This document shows positions 22,919 through 35,810 of a DNA stretch of 64,000 bases, piece by piece. Position numbers and translations under genes: made by a program. Origin of the DNA: Fragum whitleyi (Eukaryota; Mollusca; Bivalvia; Cardiida; Cardiidae); the NCBI GenBank assembly GCA_948146395.1, contig OX411556.1, forward strand, positions 3,285,001 to 3,349,000, read 5' to 3'. The number at the start of each line of letters is the position of its first letter. The stretch's first letter is position 1. The notes beneath the pieces are model-generated. The model had not been told where the DNA came from. It saw nothing but the letters and a program-made list of their open reading frames with translations, and ran no database searches.

Positions 22919-23760
22919 TTCCACTGTACGCCTGTTTGTGGATGACACAATTGTCTATCTTACAGTAACATCCAAAAATGACTGCCCGCCAGACACTACA
23001 AGAGGATCTTAACAAATTAGCTATCTGGGAAAAGAAATGGCGTATGGAATTCCATCCAGATAAATGCTCAGTACTCTCAGTGACAAACAAAAAGGAACCT
23101 TTTCAATTTGACTATTCCTTGCATGGACAAAAACTCTTACACGAAACAAGTACAAAATATCTGGGATGCACTATATCAAGTGACCTGAACTGGGGGAAGC
23201 ATATAAACAACATATGCACCAAGGCTTTCCAAACCCTTGGCTTCCTCCAAAGAAATCTAAATGTCTCCTCAAAATTACTTAAGGACAAAGCCTACAAGTC
23301 ATTGGTAAGACCCCAACTAGAATACTCTTGCACAGTCTGGGACCCTTACAAACAAAACCAAATAGAACAAATTGAAAAGGTTCAACGTAGAGCGGCTAGG
23401 TATGCTATGGGTAGGCTAAATATAGAAATCGCTCCAGTGTAGGAAACATGATCAATGAACTGAAATGGCAAAATCTCCACGATAGACGAAAAAACTCTAG
23501 ACTATGCATGCTCTACAAAATCAAAAACAATAAAGTTGAAATCGACCAAAATAAGTATCTTCAGAAACCAAAAAGAAACAACAGACATAGTCAAACACAT
23601 ACTTTTAGCATACATACTGCCAATAAGGATGTTAAGAAATGGTCCTTTTTTGATCGCACGATAAGGGACTGGAATCAACTCCCTTCTGAGATCGCAGGGG
23701 CAGATACAATTGAGATTTTCAAATCTAAGTTGTGTGATCTGGGAGATAGGTAGGTAATGA
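22919..23760 (+). mobile_element. outer LINE, reverse transcriptase 3' part and tail
   Basis: Resumes the LINE cut at 20424: TVRLFVDDTIVYLTV, then in a shifted frame LNKLAIWEKKWRMEFHPDKC, KYLGCTISSDLNWGKHINN, SLVRPQLEYSCTVWDPY, VQRRAARY, and after another shift WQNLHDRRKNSRLCMLYK. These are the thumb and C-terminal blocks of CR1/Jockey-like polymerases. It is followed by an AT-rich (AATAAT)n-like 3' tail at 23790-23840. At least two frameshifts. Confidence 0.9.
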
Positions 23761-23924
23761 GGGGGAAGTGGAAATCGAAACCAAAAGCCTAAATAATAAA
23801 AATAATAATGATAATAATAATTAATAAATGAATCAAATAAATATAAGTCCGTCGTCAAAACAACAAAACGCGCACCACAAAGACCGGTAGAATCTTCAGC
23901 AAGTTGAAGGAGGCCGGTAAACGG

Positions 23925-23962
23925 AAGAAGAAAAAGAAGAAGAAGAAGAAGAAGAAGAAGCC
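23925..23962 (+). repeat. (AAG)n microsatellite
   Basis: Purine-rich triplet run of about 12 units just upstream of the third LINE fragment. Confidence 0.9.
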
Positions 23963-23974
23963 AGACGGTTCTGT

Positions 23975-24545
23975 TTCAACCATTCTAACAGACGAATATG
24001 AGAAAGATTTAGGAGTACAATTCTCTGATAATTTGAAATTTGATGAACTGTTGCAAACAAAGTTAACCACATTACAGGACTTATCAAACGTAATTTTGTT
24101 TACATAGACAAGGAAGACAAGGAAGGACGGCTTTCTAGTTTCATTTATACTAATCTTTGATTCCGGACCAACCCTTGACTGTGGAAACAGCATATTACTT
24201 TCCACTATTGAAAACATGCAAGGACGAGTAACGACGATATACCAGAATTGAAATACTCACCTTACAACACTTACTTACCAGTCAATTTACCTACATTCTA
24301 GGCCTACCTACATTAAAATATAGACGACAGAGAGGAAACATGATTCAACGTTTTAAAATCATTCATAAGATAGACGAATATGACTTTAGCAAGATGTTTA
24401 CCGCTATCTACAAACCGCCATGAATAAAGATGACATATACATAAATTGCAAAAAATCTCGTGCTAATAAATCAGTTAAAATCAATTCTTTTTCTCATCGG
24501 GTTACGATTCCGTAAATGCTTTTAAATCAAGACTTGATTTAACGT
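23975..24545 (+). mobile_element. third LINE relic, reverse-transcriptase C-terminal fragments
   Basis: Recognisable pieces in shifting frames: DEYEKDLGVQFSDNLKFDE (24000 area), LGLPTLKYRRQRGNMIQRFK (24300 area) and DSVNAFKSRLDLT (24500 area). These are C-terminal blocks of the same broad polymerase type, with much internal deletion. Confidence 0.75.
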
Positions 24546-24840
24546 GAATAGAGAAGACCCATTACTAGCGACATATATTAGAATACCGCGAGTGACGAGG
24601 GGAATAACAAGCCGTAAAGGCTCACATATTTCTCTACATTCCATAGCGGTATTCCAAACGCATATTCTGTGTTTTAGGTGGCCTATTCAGATCTTTTTTG
24701 AAAGCAAGAATGATTGTCTGGATGTTGCTTTTAGAGAAAGGCTTGCCAAAAGGACAAAGGGTCAAAATCAACAATATCGATGTTATTATAAAAAATAAAG
24801 AAATTTTGTTTGCCCAAAAATTAAAAAAAAAAATCTGTAC

Positions 24841-25640
24841 ACTTCAATAGCGCGTGTGTTGTCCCTGGGCTTCAATGACGGCCTGACAACGCCTGTGCAT
24901 ACCGCTTATAAGCCTCCATGATATAATATGTATAATTTGATCCCATTCTTCAAGAACAGCCTGTCTGAGCTCCTGTGCCGATGCCGGTTGCACCAGACGT
25001 GATGAAAAAAGATGTCGGTAACATGTCTCTATAGGATTTAGATTCGGGGATCTAACTGACCATTCCATACAGACGATTGTGGCTTGCTCGAGATATTGAT
25101 TAATGACATGATCTTGGCCCTATGTACATGCACATTGTCACCCATCATAACGAAATTTTCAACAACTGCACATGCATATGGCCGAACGTAAAGATCTTAG
25201 ATCTCAATTACGTACCTGAGAGCCGTCAATGTGCCGTTTTCAATGACGTGGAGATCTGTTTTCCTCTGAGCATTTATTCCCGCCGAACCATGACTGAGCC
25301 CCTGCCAAATCTACTATGTTCTGCCACAGACACTGGAGAAAAACGCTCATGTGGCTTCCTCCAGACCCTCTGACGTCTATCGGTAAAGTCCGCACGAAAC
25401 CTGGACTCGTCTGAAAAAAGGACGGGGCCCAGTCATTTCGGATCCAGTTCACATGACCCCAAAGTCCATGCTAAACATTTGCAGGTAAAATCGGGTTAAT
25501 GGAATACGGATTGCAGGCCGCCTTGACCTCAGGCTAGCATCATGCAACCAATTTCTGATGGTTTGGGTACTTACTCGCACACTAGTCACCGGAGTCATTA
25601 CGACGTTGTTGCATTGTCTAATCCATGACGCCGTGTCTGA
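24841..25640 (-). pseudogene. dead Tc1-type transposase
   Basis: On the minus strand the C-terminus reads MEWSVRSPNLNPIE then RRCQAVIEAQGQHTRY, the classic end of Tc1/mariner-superfamily transposases; NPIE carries the last catalytic acid. Upstream fragments include VSTQTIRNWLHDASLRSRRP and, in another frame, SHMSVFLQCLWQNIVDLAGA, with stops and frameshifts between. Terminal inverted repeats were not found by eye, so element limits are unknown. Confidence 0.82.
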
Positions 25641-26130
25641 ACTACAAAAATCGGTATTTAACCTTATTGGCTAAGCTAAAATAGTCCCGAGACGTACGAT
25701 CACATTTGCTCATCTCAAGTTAAAATTATTGTAAAAAACATAAGGACTGTTAACCCCAAGTCAAGACATAGTCGTGTATCTCGCGCACTGGACTTCTGCT
25801 CAATGAAATCTTGTCCCCGGATATTTCATGTTGTTTGCTTTTCAAATTTCGAATATATGATTTTGACAAAATTAAAGTCTGGAATTTTAAATGGTATGGA
25901 ATAATTATTCCAAAACGAAATCAAAGTACTGAAAGTACTGATAAGTTGGAATGCGTTCGAGAGACGGTGACCTCAAGATACTAACGAAACTGACGCCTCC
26001 CGCCCATCAAAGGTGGTCACATAGTACGTCTCGTCATTTGACGGGCGTATATAAATCAATGTATTTCAACAACGAGAGACGCTTAAACCTCTGAATCGCT
26101 ATACATGCCTGAATCTGATAAAGGAAAATG
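25641..26130. other. intergenic, no feature seen
   Basis: No exon or clear element. Confidence 0.45.
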
Positions 26131-26545
26131 ATAACAAGAGGGCCAGAATGACCCTAAACCGCTCACCTGAATTCGATTGGTCCAGTGGATCTTATCCAAG
26201 AAACTTTCTGGCAAAGATTCATTCAAATTTGCCTAATTGTTGAATAAGAGACATAATTCGAGTTATAAGCAGTCATAATAGACCCTGCCAACCCATTCAT
26301 TACAGAGGAGACTCAAAATTAGCCCTACCCTGCCACGCCAATATTTATGGGCTTATAAAAATTTTGCCAACAATATTTGAAGAGGGCCATCAAAGGAACA
26401 TTCTTGTAAAGTTCTTGTAAAGTTCAAAGATTTTGGGCTCAAAATAAGCCCCGCCCTGTCATACCCATATTTGTTGGCCTGTTAGAATATAGCGACAATT
26501 TTTAAGAGGGTCACCCAGGGAACATTCTTAATCGTGTAATAATGT
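26131..26545 (+). mobile_element. 'acaagagggcc..ccgctcacctga' repeat, truncated
   Basis: Opens aacaagagggccagaatgac followed by ctaaaccgctcacctga, a start I know from many bivalve dispersed repeats, then degenerate units with agggccatcaaaggaacatt and gggtcacccagggaaca. It stops abruptly near 26545. Confidence 0.7.
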
Positions 26546-27880
26546 GAAGAAACAAGTTGAACTAGTCGGTTTGTTTCAAATGGTAAATTGTCTTGGTGAT
26601 GAATGCAATTGGGGAAAGATATTCATAATTCAATTAAAGATATGCTGGCAAGGGTTTATGTGGATGAGTATTGGGTTTTTAAAATGAAACATTCATGAAG
26701 ATAACTGCAATATGACGGAAAACAAACGACAAAATGTTGCAAAAATATTTATAAATTTTAAAAGTGTATTATGACTTTTAGAAAAGATTTTTATTTCGTA
26801 GCTTAGACAGAAATTTACAATATAACACCCTGTCAAAAGTTAAATGTGTAATAAGGTCGTTCAGTAAGAGAAACTATACCTTTAAAAGAAGCTTTAACAT
26901 AATTTTACGAAAAACAGGTCGCGACCTTACCAAATAAGCAGATCACGTGATTGGTCTGTGCTATTGCCACAATACTGAGAAAACAGATCGCGACATTACC
27001 AAATAAGCAGATCACGTGAGTGGCTAGTGATATTGTCAATTGCTGACCTTATTGGACTTGACTTATCACGTGATTTCCAAATATAGTAATGCAAACATGT
27101 GATACTAATATATTCGTACGCAACTTTCAATAAATATCGTTTAAAACATAAATTAGCGTGTTAATAATATACGTGAAGTGATAGCTGTGTAATTGTACAG
27201 CATTGTACAGCATTATTACTTTTTGATGAAATATACTGTATGTCTTTGTCAAGTTGAGATAATACAAAATAGGCCGAAGTGTATTCACATCCTGTTCACG
27301 TGATATGTGTTCTCAAAAAACCCGAAATGAAATTATCTTGTGTTCATTTTGCGGTTTTGTTAAATCTAAGTTGGAATCGCTCCGCATTCCAACTTAAAAA
27401 GCAAATGTTTTGGATCTTGCTCCCTGCAATTATACTCAGTCAGATAGTCACTCATAAAGCTCGTAAACGAGCTGTCATACAGCACAGCGTATTTGAGTAA
27501 CATATGCCTTGTACGTGAAGAATAGAGAATAAGTTCGGCTTATACGAACAACTTTTCAGCTTATAACCACCCTCTCCTCCCGCCCCGCCAAATTTTCATC
27601 TTAGACCGGAATTGTTCGCGGTGTGCACTATTAGTGCAACGTATGACCAGCGTTTACGCAGAGAAAACAAAACGTACATGGACGTTCGCTATCGTATGTC
27701 ACCGTAAATATAACGTTTATCGACGCATAACAATCATGTGCAAGCGAACGAGTAACACTAAATATGGATTACGAATGATAGCGTATGAATGAAGTATGAG
27801 TATCTTATTTCTGAGATAATTTAAAGTTCATTCTGTCTAACGGTACACATCCAGCCGACAGGATTTCGGGGAAAAAAAAT
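26546..27880. other. intergenic
   Basis: No gene. A tandem duplication of about 80 bp lies at 26905-27060 (both copies contain accaaataagcagatcacgt, ending CACGTGA). A hairpin occurs at 27370-27396 (aagttggaat..attccaactt). Confidence 0.45.
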
Positions 27881-27883
27881 AAA

Positions 27884-28746
27884 ACAAGAGGCATATGACG
27901 TGGAAAGTCCCAAAACTTCATTTTATGCGATATATCTTAAATAACACTCTGATATCCTTTTTAATTTATGAAAAACAGAATGCCTTCCTTCTTTTCAATC
28001 ATATCTGCCTTACTTTCAGAATAAGAAAGCGCTCTAAAATGTGAATTATACGAATACCTATACATGGTAGTTATCAACATCGTAAAACTTTCACCTGCTT
28101 TAAATGAAAGGGATCTTGTCAAAAAAGTGTAAGCTTAAAATCCCAAAATCGAAATTTTTGGACCACCCAAAAAACATTCCAGCCAAGTTTCATTAAAATA
28201 AAGCAAATTAGTTTTGAAGATTTCATAAAAAGTATGCCCGGCCTTGCGGCGCCCATTTTTGAGGGTCAATCAAAATTAAAAAAATTTTAGAATAGGGTCA
28301 CTCAAGGAACATTCATGCATACGGTTTTGGGGAGAACATTTTTAAGACTATATAGTGAAATTTGGCCTGCCCTGCCAAGCCCATAATTTGAGGGGGTCAA
28401 TAAAAATTTCTTGAACTACATTGAACAGGATCACATAGGGATCATTCATGCCAAGTTTTATTTAAATCGGGCCAATGGTTTGGGAGGAGAATATTTCTAA
28501 CGAATTTAAAGTAAAAATAAACCCCTCCCTGCCACGCCCATATGGGGGGGGGGGGGCATCCAAATTTCTTGAACTACTTAAGAGATTTACCCAAGAAACA
28601 TTTTAGCCAAGTTTCGTCAAAATACACCCATCCGTTTAGCAGGGGAAGATGTTTAAAGAAAAGTTTACGCATGTACAAACGCACGGACGCACGACTGACA
28701 CACCCCATGATAATAGCTTGATTGCCTTCGGCCAGTGGAGCTAAAT
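27884..28746 (+). mobile_element. 'acaagagg..agtggagctaaata' repeat
   Basis: From acaagaggcatatgacgtgg to gccttcggccagtggagcta. Internal degenerate units (gggtcactcaaggaacattc; caggatcacatagggatcat), then acgcacggacgcacgactga near the 3' end. Related to 26131-26545 and to the 7346 and 10752 copies. A 13-base G run lies at about 28545. Confidence 0.72.
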
Positions 28747-29724
28747 ATACGGGAGGGATCTATTGTGCCGAAAGGAACAGTCAACTTATGAAAGCATTAT
28801 CATTCTTCAAAAGATTTAAAGAGAATCCATTGAAACATGGGGCTCTTTTGTGATAAGAGTATATTTGATTAAATACCGTCTTTTTCCGCGAGACTTGAAT
28901 GATCTGACCATATTTTGGATTGAATGATCCTTATGAATGACTCAATCATTCTGTTTATATTTGAAGAAAACCCAGTGAAAACTGTAAACTCTGTCGCAAT
29001 AACAATAATTGTATCTAAAGCCCCCTTCTCAATTACACTTAAAGGACCTAGTCCAATTTCAAATAGATAGATACTTATGATGAAACATTTATTCTGCATA
29101 AGACCACAGGGAATCAAATGAGAGCTGTTGACTCTATTACGAGATAAAGTCTACAGTAGGACAGACAGGCGCATTGGTAGACGGACGAACGAAAACCGCA
29201 CCATTACCAGTCCCTTTCTGAACTTCGGTGATTAGAGCTATGAATTGTCCTGCGGGGGGGGGGGGGGGGGGGGTTAAAAAATAATGCTGCCCCTCCGCTG
29301 TTGTGATAGGACAGGTTCAAAAGACCCCTGGGAAGCAACAAATACAACTTGCTGAAGGTGTAGTTTACATGTCCGATTCATTTGCGATCGGATGCTTGAT
29401 TCTTCTCTGTCATCTGAAGCGGATTCTGCCACAAAGAAAATCTCAAAGATAAAAACACAGAAAAAATCACGAAGCCTTACATCAAAGGAGTAGTACTTGA
29501 ATAACAGCTGGCATGATAATTTTCTGTCAGCGTATGGCAAGCGTCTTGCCCTATGAGTAACGTACCTCGGCCGAATTTATAGCGTATTCACTGTATGTAT
29601 ACCGTATGAGAAGCGTATTTTCCATACTCTGGCATACACAGAAAATTTTGTTGACATGTTTAATTATTTTTTTATTTGCGTTTAAGAACGCAAACCGGCG
29701 CACTTGTAATATACACGGCTAATA
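28747..29724. other. intergenic
   Basis: No gene. A 20-base G homopolymer is at 29254-29273. Short repeated words (agcgtat, catacg) are frequent at 29520-29640 and again at 30740-30790, on both sides of element A copy 1. Confidence 0.45.
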
Positions 29725-30737
29725 CAGGGTGTTTCATAATATCTGTCCTTATTCTAAACCATTATGGTTCGGATATAACTAATCAGTTTTTATGTTGATA
29801 TTCATCTGTTTAGCAGACAAAATAAGAATTTCATTGATATATGAATTGATTTAATACCTATTAAAGTGTCCATTCTGTTTGACGTCAATCTTTTTTTACA
29901 AATTTTCTCCGTGACGTCAAATTTTGGCAATAATGACGCCAGGTCTTTATCTTGAATTGACAATGCATTGTATCGTCGGGCAAATGGATTGGCTATTTCT
30001 CACGCTTTTAAAATCTTTTACATTTGCTGGTCAATCGCTGTATGTTTTTTTTTAAATTGTCCCAAAAGGTAAATAGGCTCAGATTAGACAATTGTTGCAG
30101 ACATGTCAAATTGGTCTTGAGAGCGATGAAGTGTCTAAATATTGTCGACCATTTTAAAATAATCTGTAGCATTGTGTGAAGTTATTCTACATTGCTATAT
30201 ACATATAATGAATTAATGAACTCGCATATTTCAAAAATAATCAGATTCTAGTCGCACTAAGGGCGATTGACCGCAATAAGTTTACGCATGTGCAAAAGAC
30301 TATTATAGTCTCATGTCTGAATAGACATGTCTGCCTTAACTGCCTGATTAGAGTCTATTTGACCTTCTTTCGGGGAAACTTTCAAGAATATGTGGTATAC
30401 AGACATTTACCAGCAAATACTGAAAATTTGAAAAGAGACGTCAAGGTTGAGAACTAACCACTCCATTGCCGGAAGACATAATGAATGATATTGATATTGA
30501 TATTTCAAGATAGGCCGATCGTCGCTATTGCTCAGAATTGAAGTCATGTTGAAAATCACAAAGAGGATTGGCGGCAAACAGGATGAACACCCTCATAGGC
30601 ACTTAAAAAAGTTATATATCTATCAAAATTTTATTATGTCTGCTATTCAAATGAAAATTTTCATAAGTGATATGATTAGTAATATTTAGCAATACCATAT
30701 TCGTTTAGAATAAGGGCAGATATTTAGAAACACCCTG
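29725..30737. mobile_element. element A, copy 1: CAGGGTG-ended DNA transposon, uninterrupted
   Basis: Ends are inverted: CAGGGTGTTTCATAATATCT on the left and the complement of CAGGGTGTTTCTAAATATCT on the right, with similarity continuing through CTTATTCTAAACCATTATGG. It is about 1.0 kb with no coding frame. Copy 2 at 36689-44566 is the same element broken by two insertions; its middle aligns with this copy (acaggatg.acacc, tcgcatatttca, ttgcattgt). Target duplication not resolved. Confidence 0.82.
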
Positions 30738-31941
30738 CAGCAGCGTATGCGAGCGTATGAGCATACGTTAGAAAACGCTTATGCCATGCGTTCTGATGTT
30801 ACAGCACCGGCATAATGATTTTTGCTTTTTTAAATTGAGCTCCGCACAGAATTTTAGCATGAAAAAGAACGATTAGGACATGGGCAAGCTCCAAAATGAG
30901 GAATTCTAGAGTTTTCGTTCTATTTATACCGAAGAAGATATTCCGCCAAAAAATTGTAAAGGCGGAAGACAGAATGACTGATTGACGGACTGAGTCCATT
31001 GTCAGATACCTTTGGCCAAATTATGGCAACAATTAAGTAAAAAAATAAACATAATAAAAACATGTTTTTGATTTGTTTTATTTATGAAAATTTAATACAA
31101 ATGACAAAAAATGTAAACAGAAAGTCTTTTTTATACAATCAAAACATTCGTTTTATTAATTTGGTTCTGTTTGTCCTACGATGGGTCCAATACTTTTTTA
31201 CCTTAAAATTCAATTAATTTTTCGATTAATAATTTATACGTACAGACAACATTCGATTTATAGGATTAATAATCTTATCGATCGCTTTTGATGTTGATGC
31301 AAATAAGTTCATCAATATTGCCTCATGTAGACTAATCTTATTCTCTACCATTGATATGTGAAGGAATTTTTCCATTATAAGAGTTGATATTAATGATATG
31401 ACATAAAACCCAAAAGTCCGCTAGATGACTGTATTTCAAGCAAAAAAAAAAAAAAAAAAAAATGGAAAAATCAGGATACCAGAAGTTTGTTACGAGCCAA
31501 CTTCTAAGGTGGTCATTCATCGTTGATTAAGACCAAGGTCCAAGGTTATAAAACTCTCATTCTTAACTCAAAACTTTCTCACTTTTCAACATGTGATTAC
31601 AACATGTGACATTTTCAAATAGGGAACAATTTTATTGGACTGAACATGCAATCATATCAGACATGCTTTGTTACTTTTGAAATCGCAAAATTCAGATAAT
31701 GCGTATATAAGTATAACGGCCTTTGACAACTCGTATTTACTAGATTCTTGCCATTGTGAGAAAGACATGTGAAAATAATCACAAAATACCACGAAAGCTA
31801 TTACGAAATAGAACATTCCGAGTCATTTTTTGTTATCAGTGTTTTTTTTTCTTTTTCCTACTGCCACAAACAAAATGTTTAGCAAAACCGTTATATACAT
31901 AGATCTAGACACTTACACACAATTTTTCTTCACAACAGTCA
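30738..31941. other. intergenic, AT-rich
   Basis: No gene. A 22-base A run at 31441-31462. Nothing else recognised. Confidence 0.45.
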
Positions 31942-31945
31942 TTAA

Positions 31946-34885
31946 AGATCAAATGAAAAGCTATTTTTCGAACAAGAACTAAATATATTTTTCAATCAGT
32001 TTAATTGAAATAAAAAGGTATAAAAAATCCGCGTCGAAAAACACACACCCAAAGGGACAATAATTACAAAAGAACGACCGTGATTTATTGGAAATTTTCA
32101 CCTGGCCGAAAACGGATTTTCGCACTTGCGCACAGGATGTGACGTCATTGTAGTCATTCCTCTCGAAGGTACACAATGCGAACGCTTGTTATTATCACAG
32201 CTATCGAACAACAACACGAAGGTTCGATATTGTTATACCGCTATCAACTTGTGCAGTCAGCACAGTTTAAACCTAAGCAAGCGGAAACTACAGATATGTT
32301 TACTTTAAACCCTAAACCTGAGATATCTAGTCACGAGTCTAACAACAAGGTCCGGATAAACGTAAGTCGGAAACTATGGCATGGTTAGAGTGTTTTCACG
32401 CCGTTGTAACGATGTAATCTTATTAAAAATAAACATTTTTCTCTCACAAATTAAAATCGGCATTTTTCAGACTGTTCACTTCGTAAATTTGGTAAAAACT
32501 TTAGAATGAAATCCAATTTGATCTCATTAAGAGTAATATTTCACAGTGACCAATCATTTAGCTTCAACTTTTGTTCATTATACAGATATATAAAAGAAAA
32601 CATAAAAAAGGCTTGACATAACACATTTGATGGTTGGTCAAAACCATATTACTACAAAGTCAATCAAATATATTATGCAAAATTAAATCAAGACATTGAA
32701 TAAAACCCTACCTCAACAGGGCTTTGGCAATTAAATGGTATGAAATTCCTCCAAACTATAATTATTTGTCGGTACAAATTTCCTTTTCAACGATTTTTCC
32801 ATTTTCTTTAATCCACAAATGTTCACCCTTGTTTTCACTTTTTTTTTTTTGAATTTGTCAAAAATATAACGAATGAATATCATGAACAAATAATTAGAAA
32901 AATAAATTCAATTAAACACAATTTCGATGGTATTCCGTTGTCGATTGAAGGTTGTGTCTTGGTCTACCGCCGGTTGAAAATTAGTCTTTTGCGGCAGGTC
33001 AGTTGAATCATTGAAAGATAAAATGTGTGTTTAATTAAGTCATAAAGTTTTATAAATTACATGTAGCTGGATGGTTTTGTTTATTGAAAGCATTGTGACA
33101 TCTTGCCGATTACACAACAGCGCACATGACAAATGATTTACCGAAGGTAACCCTTTCTGTGTGTGCTTATCTGTGTACCGATAATTCTTCTAATATTCCA
33201 ATTATTTTCAAAATCATTTCTGAAACATTTTTCAAATTTATACATTTTTTTTTATTTCGGCACACAAAACATTTTTATATATTAAAAAATGGTCACCATT
33301 TCAAGCTGTAATAAGTGTCAAGCGGGTTCAATATCGTTTAAACCAAGAAAATTTCTTCTCTTTTTTTCAACAAAAAAGTTTTCACAATATTGTAAATATC
33401 GAAAAACTGTTTAAATGTTGTATTAAATGTCTTATATCAAGAAAAAAGATATAAAGATAGAAAAAAAGACTAAAAGAGGGAGAGGGAAAGAGAGGAGGAC
33501 AGACAGAATGCGCCAAACCAGAGAGAATGTTCTAAATAAAAATGTTGACGGGTGATCAAAATGTCGCAAATGTAGCTTTAAAAAGCTGTACTTGCGTTGA
33601 TTCGATAATTTATCAATCATCGACGATATTGTTCAACGATTAATATATCACTTATTACGCGTGTGCGTACTGCGTGTCATGTTTTTACGCCCTTGGACAA
33701 AATTACAACAGGAAGAAATCTTCCCGGCTTTCGTACTGTTCAAGTTTATACGTTAACTTCGAACTCAAGAAATAATTTCTCAGAGCAAAAGTTCGAAGAG
33801 ACCATTCATTAAACTTCAGCTTCATTATATGTGACCCGTCACGCGAAAGTGGGCCGACTGGGAACTCCATAAAATTAAAATAATTATGTTATGAAAGGAT
33901 TGGTTCAAGTACGGGTCAGTCAGAGGTCGCATAAAAAACTCCTTCAAGGGAAGGAACAAATAGCTAAATTACTCTTGTAAAAGAAAATCATCAAAGTTGG
34001 ACAATTTACGAACCTTCTCGGTCCGCAATCTGAGTAGGGTCGACTCTTTACGCACTAGCCTTACGTTCTTTGATGAAAGATTTAGAATTTGGTACTGAAA
34101 CATCTGTTTATAGCTGATCAGAAGCTGCTCAACAAGCCTTTTTCGTAAACGAAAATATTGGGTACATTTTCAAAATTCAATAATATCGTTTTAAACTGTA
34201 AGTGCGATATTTTGGTTTTACAACAACAAAATGTTTTCATCATTGAACACCAAAATAAGTTATTTTACTAATTTCAGCAATTATGACATCTGTTTACACT
34301 TTGGTTTATTGACGGGGCGTGGTTTTCCAAAGATACATGATTATAATTGACACTTGACAAAATTTTACCCAATCAGTTCACCGGAAATTTCAAAAGGCGT
34401 TTGATTGGTTCATTACCTTTTGACGGGGCGTGGTTATCGGACAATTCATGCGCAAGAATAACCAATCAGTACACCGAAAGATATTTCTATGTCTTTGTGT
34501 ATACTAGATGTTTCGGGTCCCGATTGAATTCAATTAGGATAATTAATACTATTAATAATGCTACATCAAGACATTTTAAATGAATTAGACCCTTGCATCT
34601 TGCCGCAACATCTTAAAGACAATCGTTTTACGACAAATTTGTGAAAAATCTGTGATAGGTTGAACGAAATTCTGTAATTTTATATGATCTGCTTATTCCG
34701 TCAATACATTCATAACTGCAATGACGTCACAGGTCAGTTTCAATAGCGGGCTACAAGTGTGAACAAAGAAAATCCTCGATTTTACCATTATCGTATATAT
34801 TATTTTCATTTTGAATATCGCATCAGATTATTTTAATACATCTCTTTGTATTTACGTAAGGTCAAAAGAGCTTTTCATTTGACCT
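31946..34885 (+). mobile_element. element C, copy 1: 2.94-kb TTAA-flanked non-autonomous transposon
   Basis: Bounded by TTAA at 31942-31945 and 34886-34889. Ends are inverted: AGATCAAATGAAAAGCT and the complement of AGGTCAAATGAAAAGCT. No frame exceeds about 80 codons, so it needs a transposase from elsewhere. Copy 2 (37202-40138) is nearly identical and inverted. A TTAA duplication is the hallmark of piggyBac-type integration, but the termini do not begin with the usual CCY of piggyBac, so the superfamily is open. It lies about 1.35 kb past the integrin stop codon. Confidence 0.88.
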
Positions 34886-34889
34886 TTAA

Positions 34890-35430
34890 GACTGTTTTGT
34901 TTTTAATGTGTGGTTAAAAATTGCCAAAATAATGGAACTTGATTTAACCTAAGCACAGTACAACAAAATGAAAGAAATATGCTTGTCAGCTGATGAACTA
35001 TAACTAATTTCTACGAATAGAATATAAATGTTCATGTACGGGACACATGATTTTCAAAATGAAAATATGCCAGTGAAAATATGTGTTAGATGACGAAGTA
35101 TGTGACGAGCGAGATTTAAATCTATGTAACACCCCCTTTCATTGAGATATGAATAATCATTGGGTATGCATTTATGTAAAGACAATAAAATGTTTCAAAA
35201 AGTAAAAGAAACCAATGAAACAATGTTTTCAAATAGTGTTTGGTTATACTGATAAAGTAATTACAAAACAAAGTTTTGAACATAACATCTACTACCGATT
35301 AAAAGCTGGTAAATCTTGATTTATCTGTCTGTAGATGGCGTGTTTGGTAAAATCGGTATTTTATGACCACTAATTCAATTACCTATTTATTAAGTTCGTC
35401 TTTTAAAACAGAAAAAATTGAAAAAGACTC
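34890..35430. other. non-coding downstream of the integrin gene
   Basis: AT-rich, no feature recognised. Any long 3' UTR of the integrin gene would run into it. Confidence 0.4.
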
Positions 35431-35720
35431 ATTTTATTAGTTCGGCTGTTTTCGGAAAAAAACGAAGTGTTGCCATAGCCTCGGTGTCGTCGTTGTCGTG
35501 CGAGAACTTATTGTGATATCTCTGGTTCTACAAAAGTCATTCACTTGAAACTCTGCACAAATGTTCACCATCAAAAGGGCAACCCATATTATCCAGGGGA
35601 TTACTCTAGATGCATCTTGTGCAAATTATGCCCCTTTTTCGACTTAATTTTTTTCCACCATCCAGCACTCAACAGTCGAACGTAGGTACCCGCAGGCGGT
35701 GCTCTCATCTGTTTATACAT
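35431..35720 (-). mobile_element. dispersed repeat with 'ggctgttttcgga' end, copy 1
   Basis: Reverse-oriented relative of 52945-53235. Shared blocks in complement: gtgatatctctggttctac, cattcacttgaaact, cacaaatgttcaccatc, cttgtgcaaattatgcccc, tttttcgact. Probably a SINE or MITE; family unknown. Confidence 0.65.
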
Positions 35721-35810
35721 GTAGGTGACTAGATCAGAATTTGAAGTCCATTTATTCAATTTCCCCTATTTATAGACGAATCTTCTTCAGATCTGTATTG
35801 TGTTACAGTT

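Noticed and set aside
32126..34583. Several 60-78 codon frames repeated as mirror copies at 37504-39958
   Set aside because: Identical because they lie in the two copies of transposon C. None resembles a transposase or known domain and coding bias is absent.
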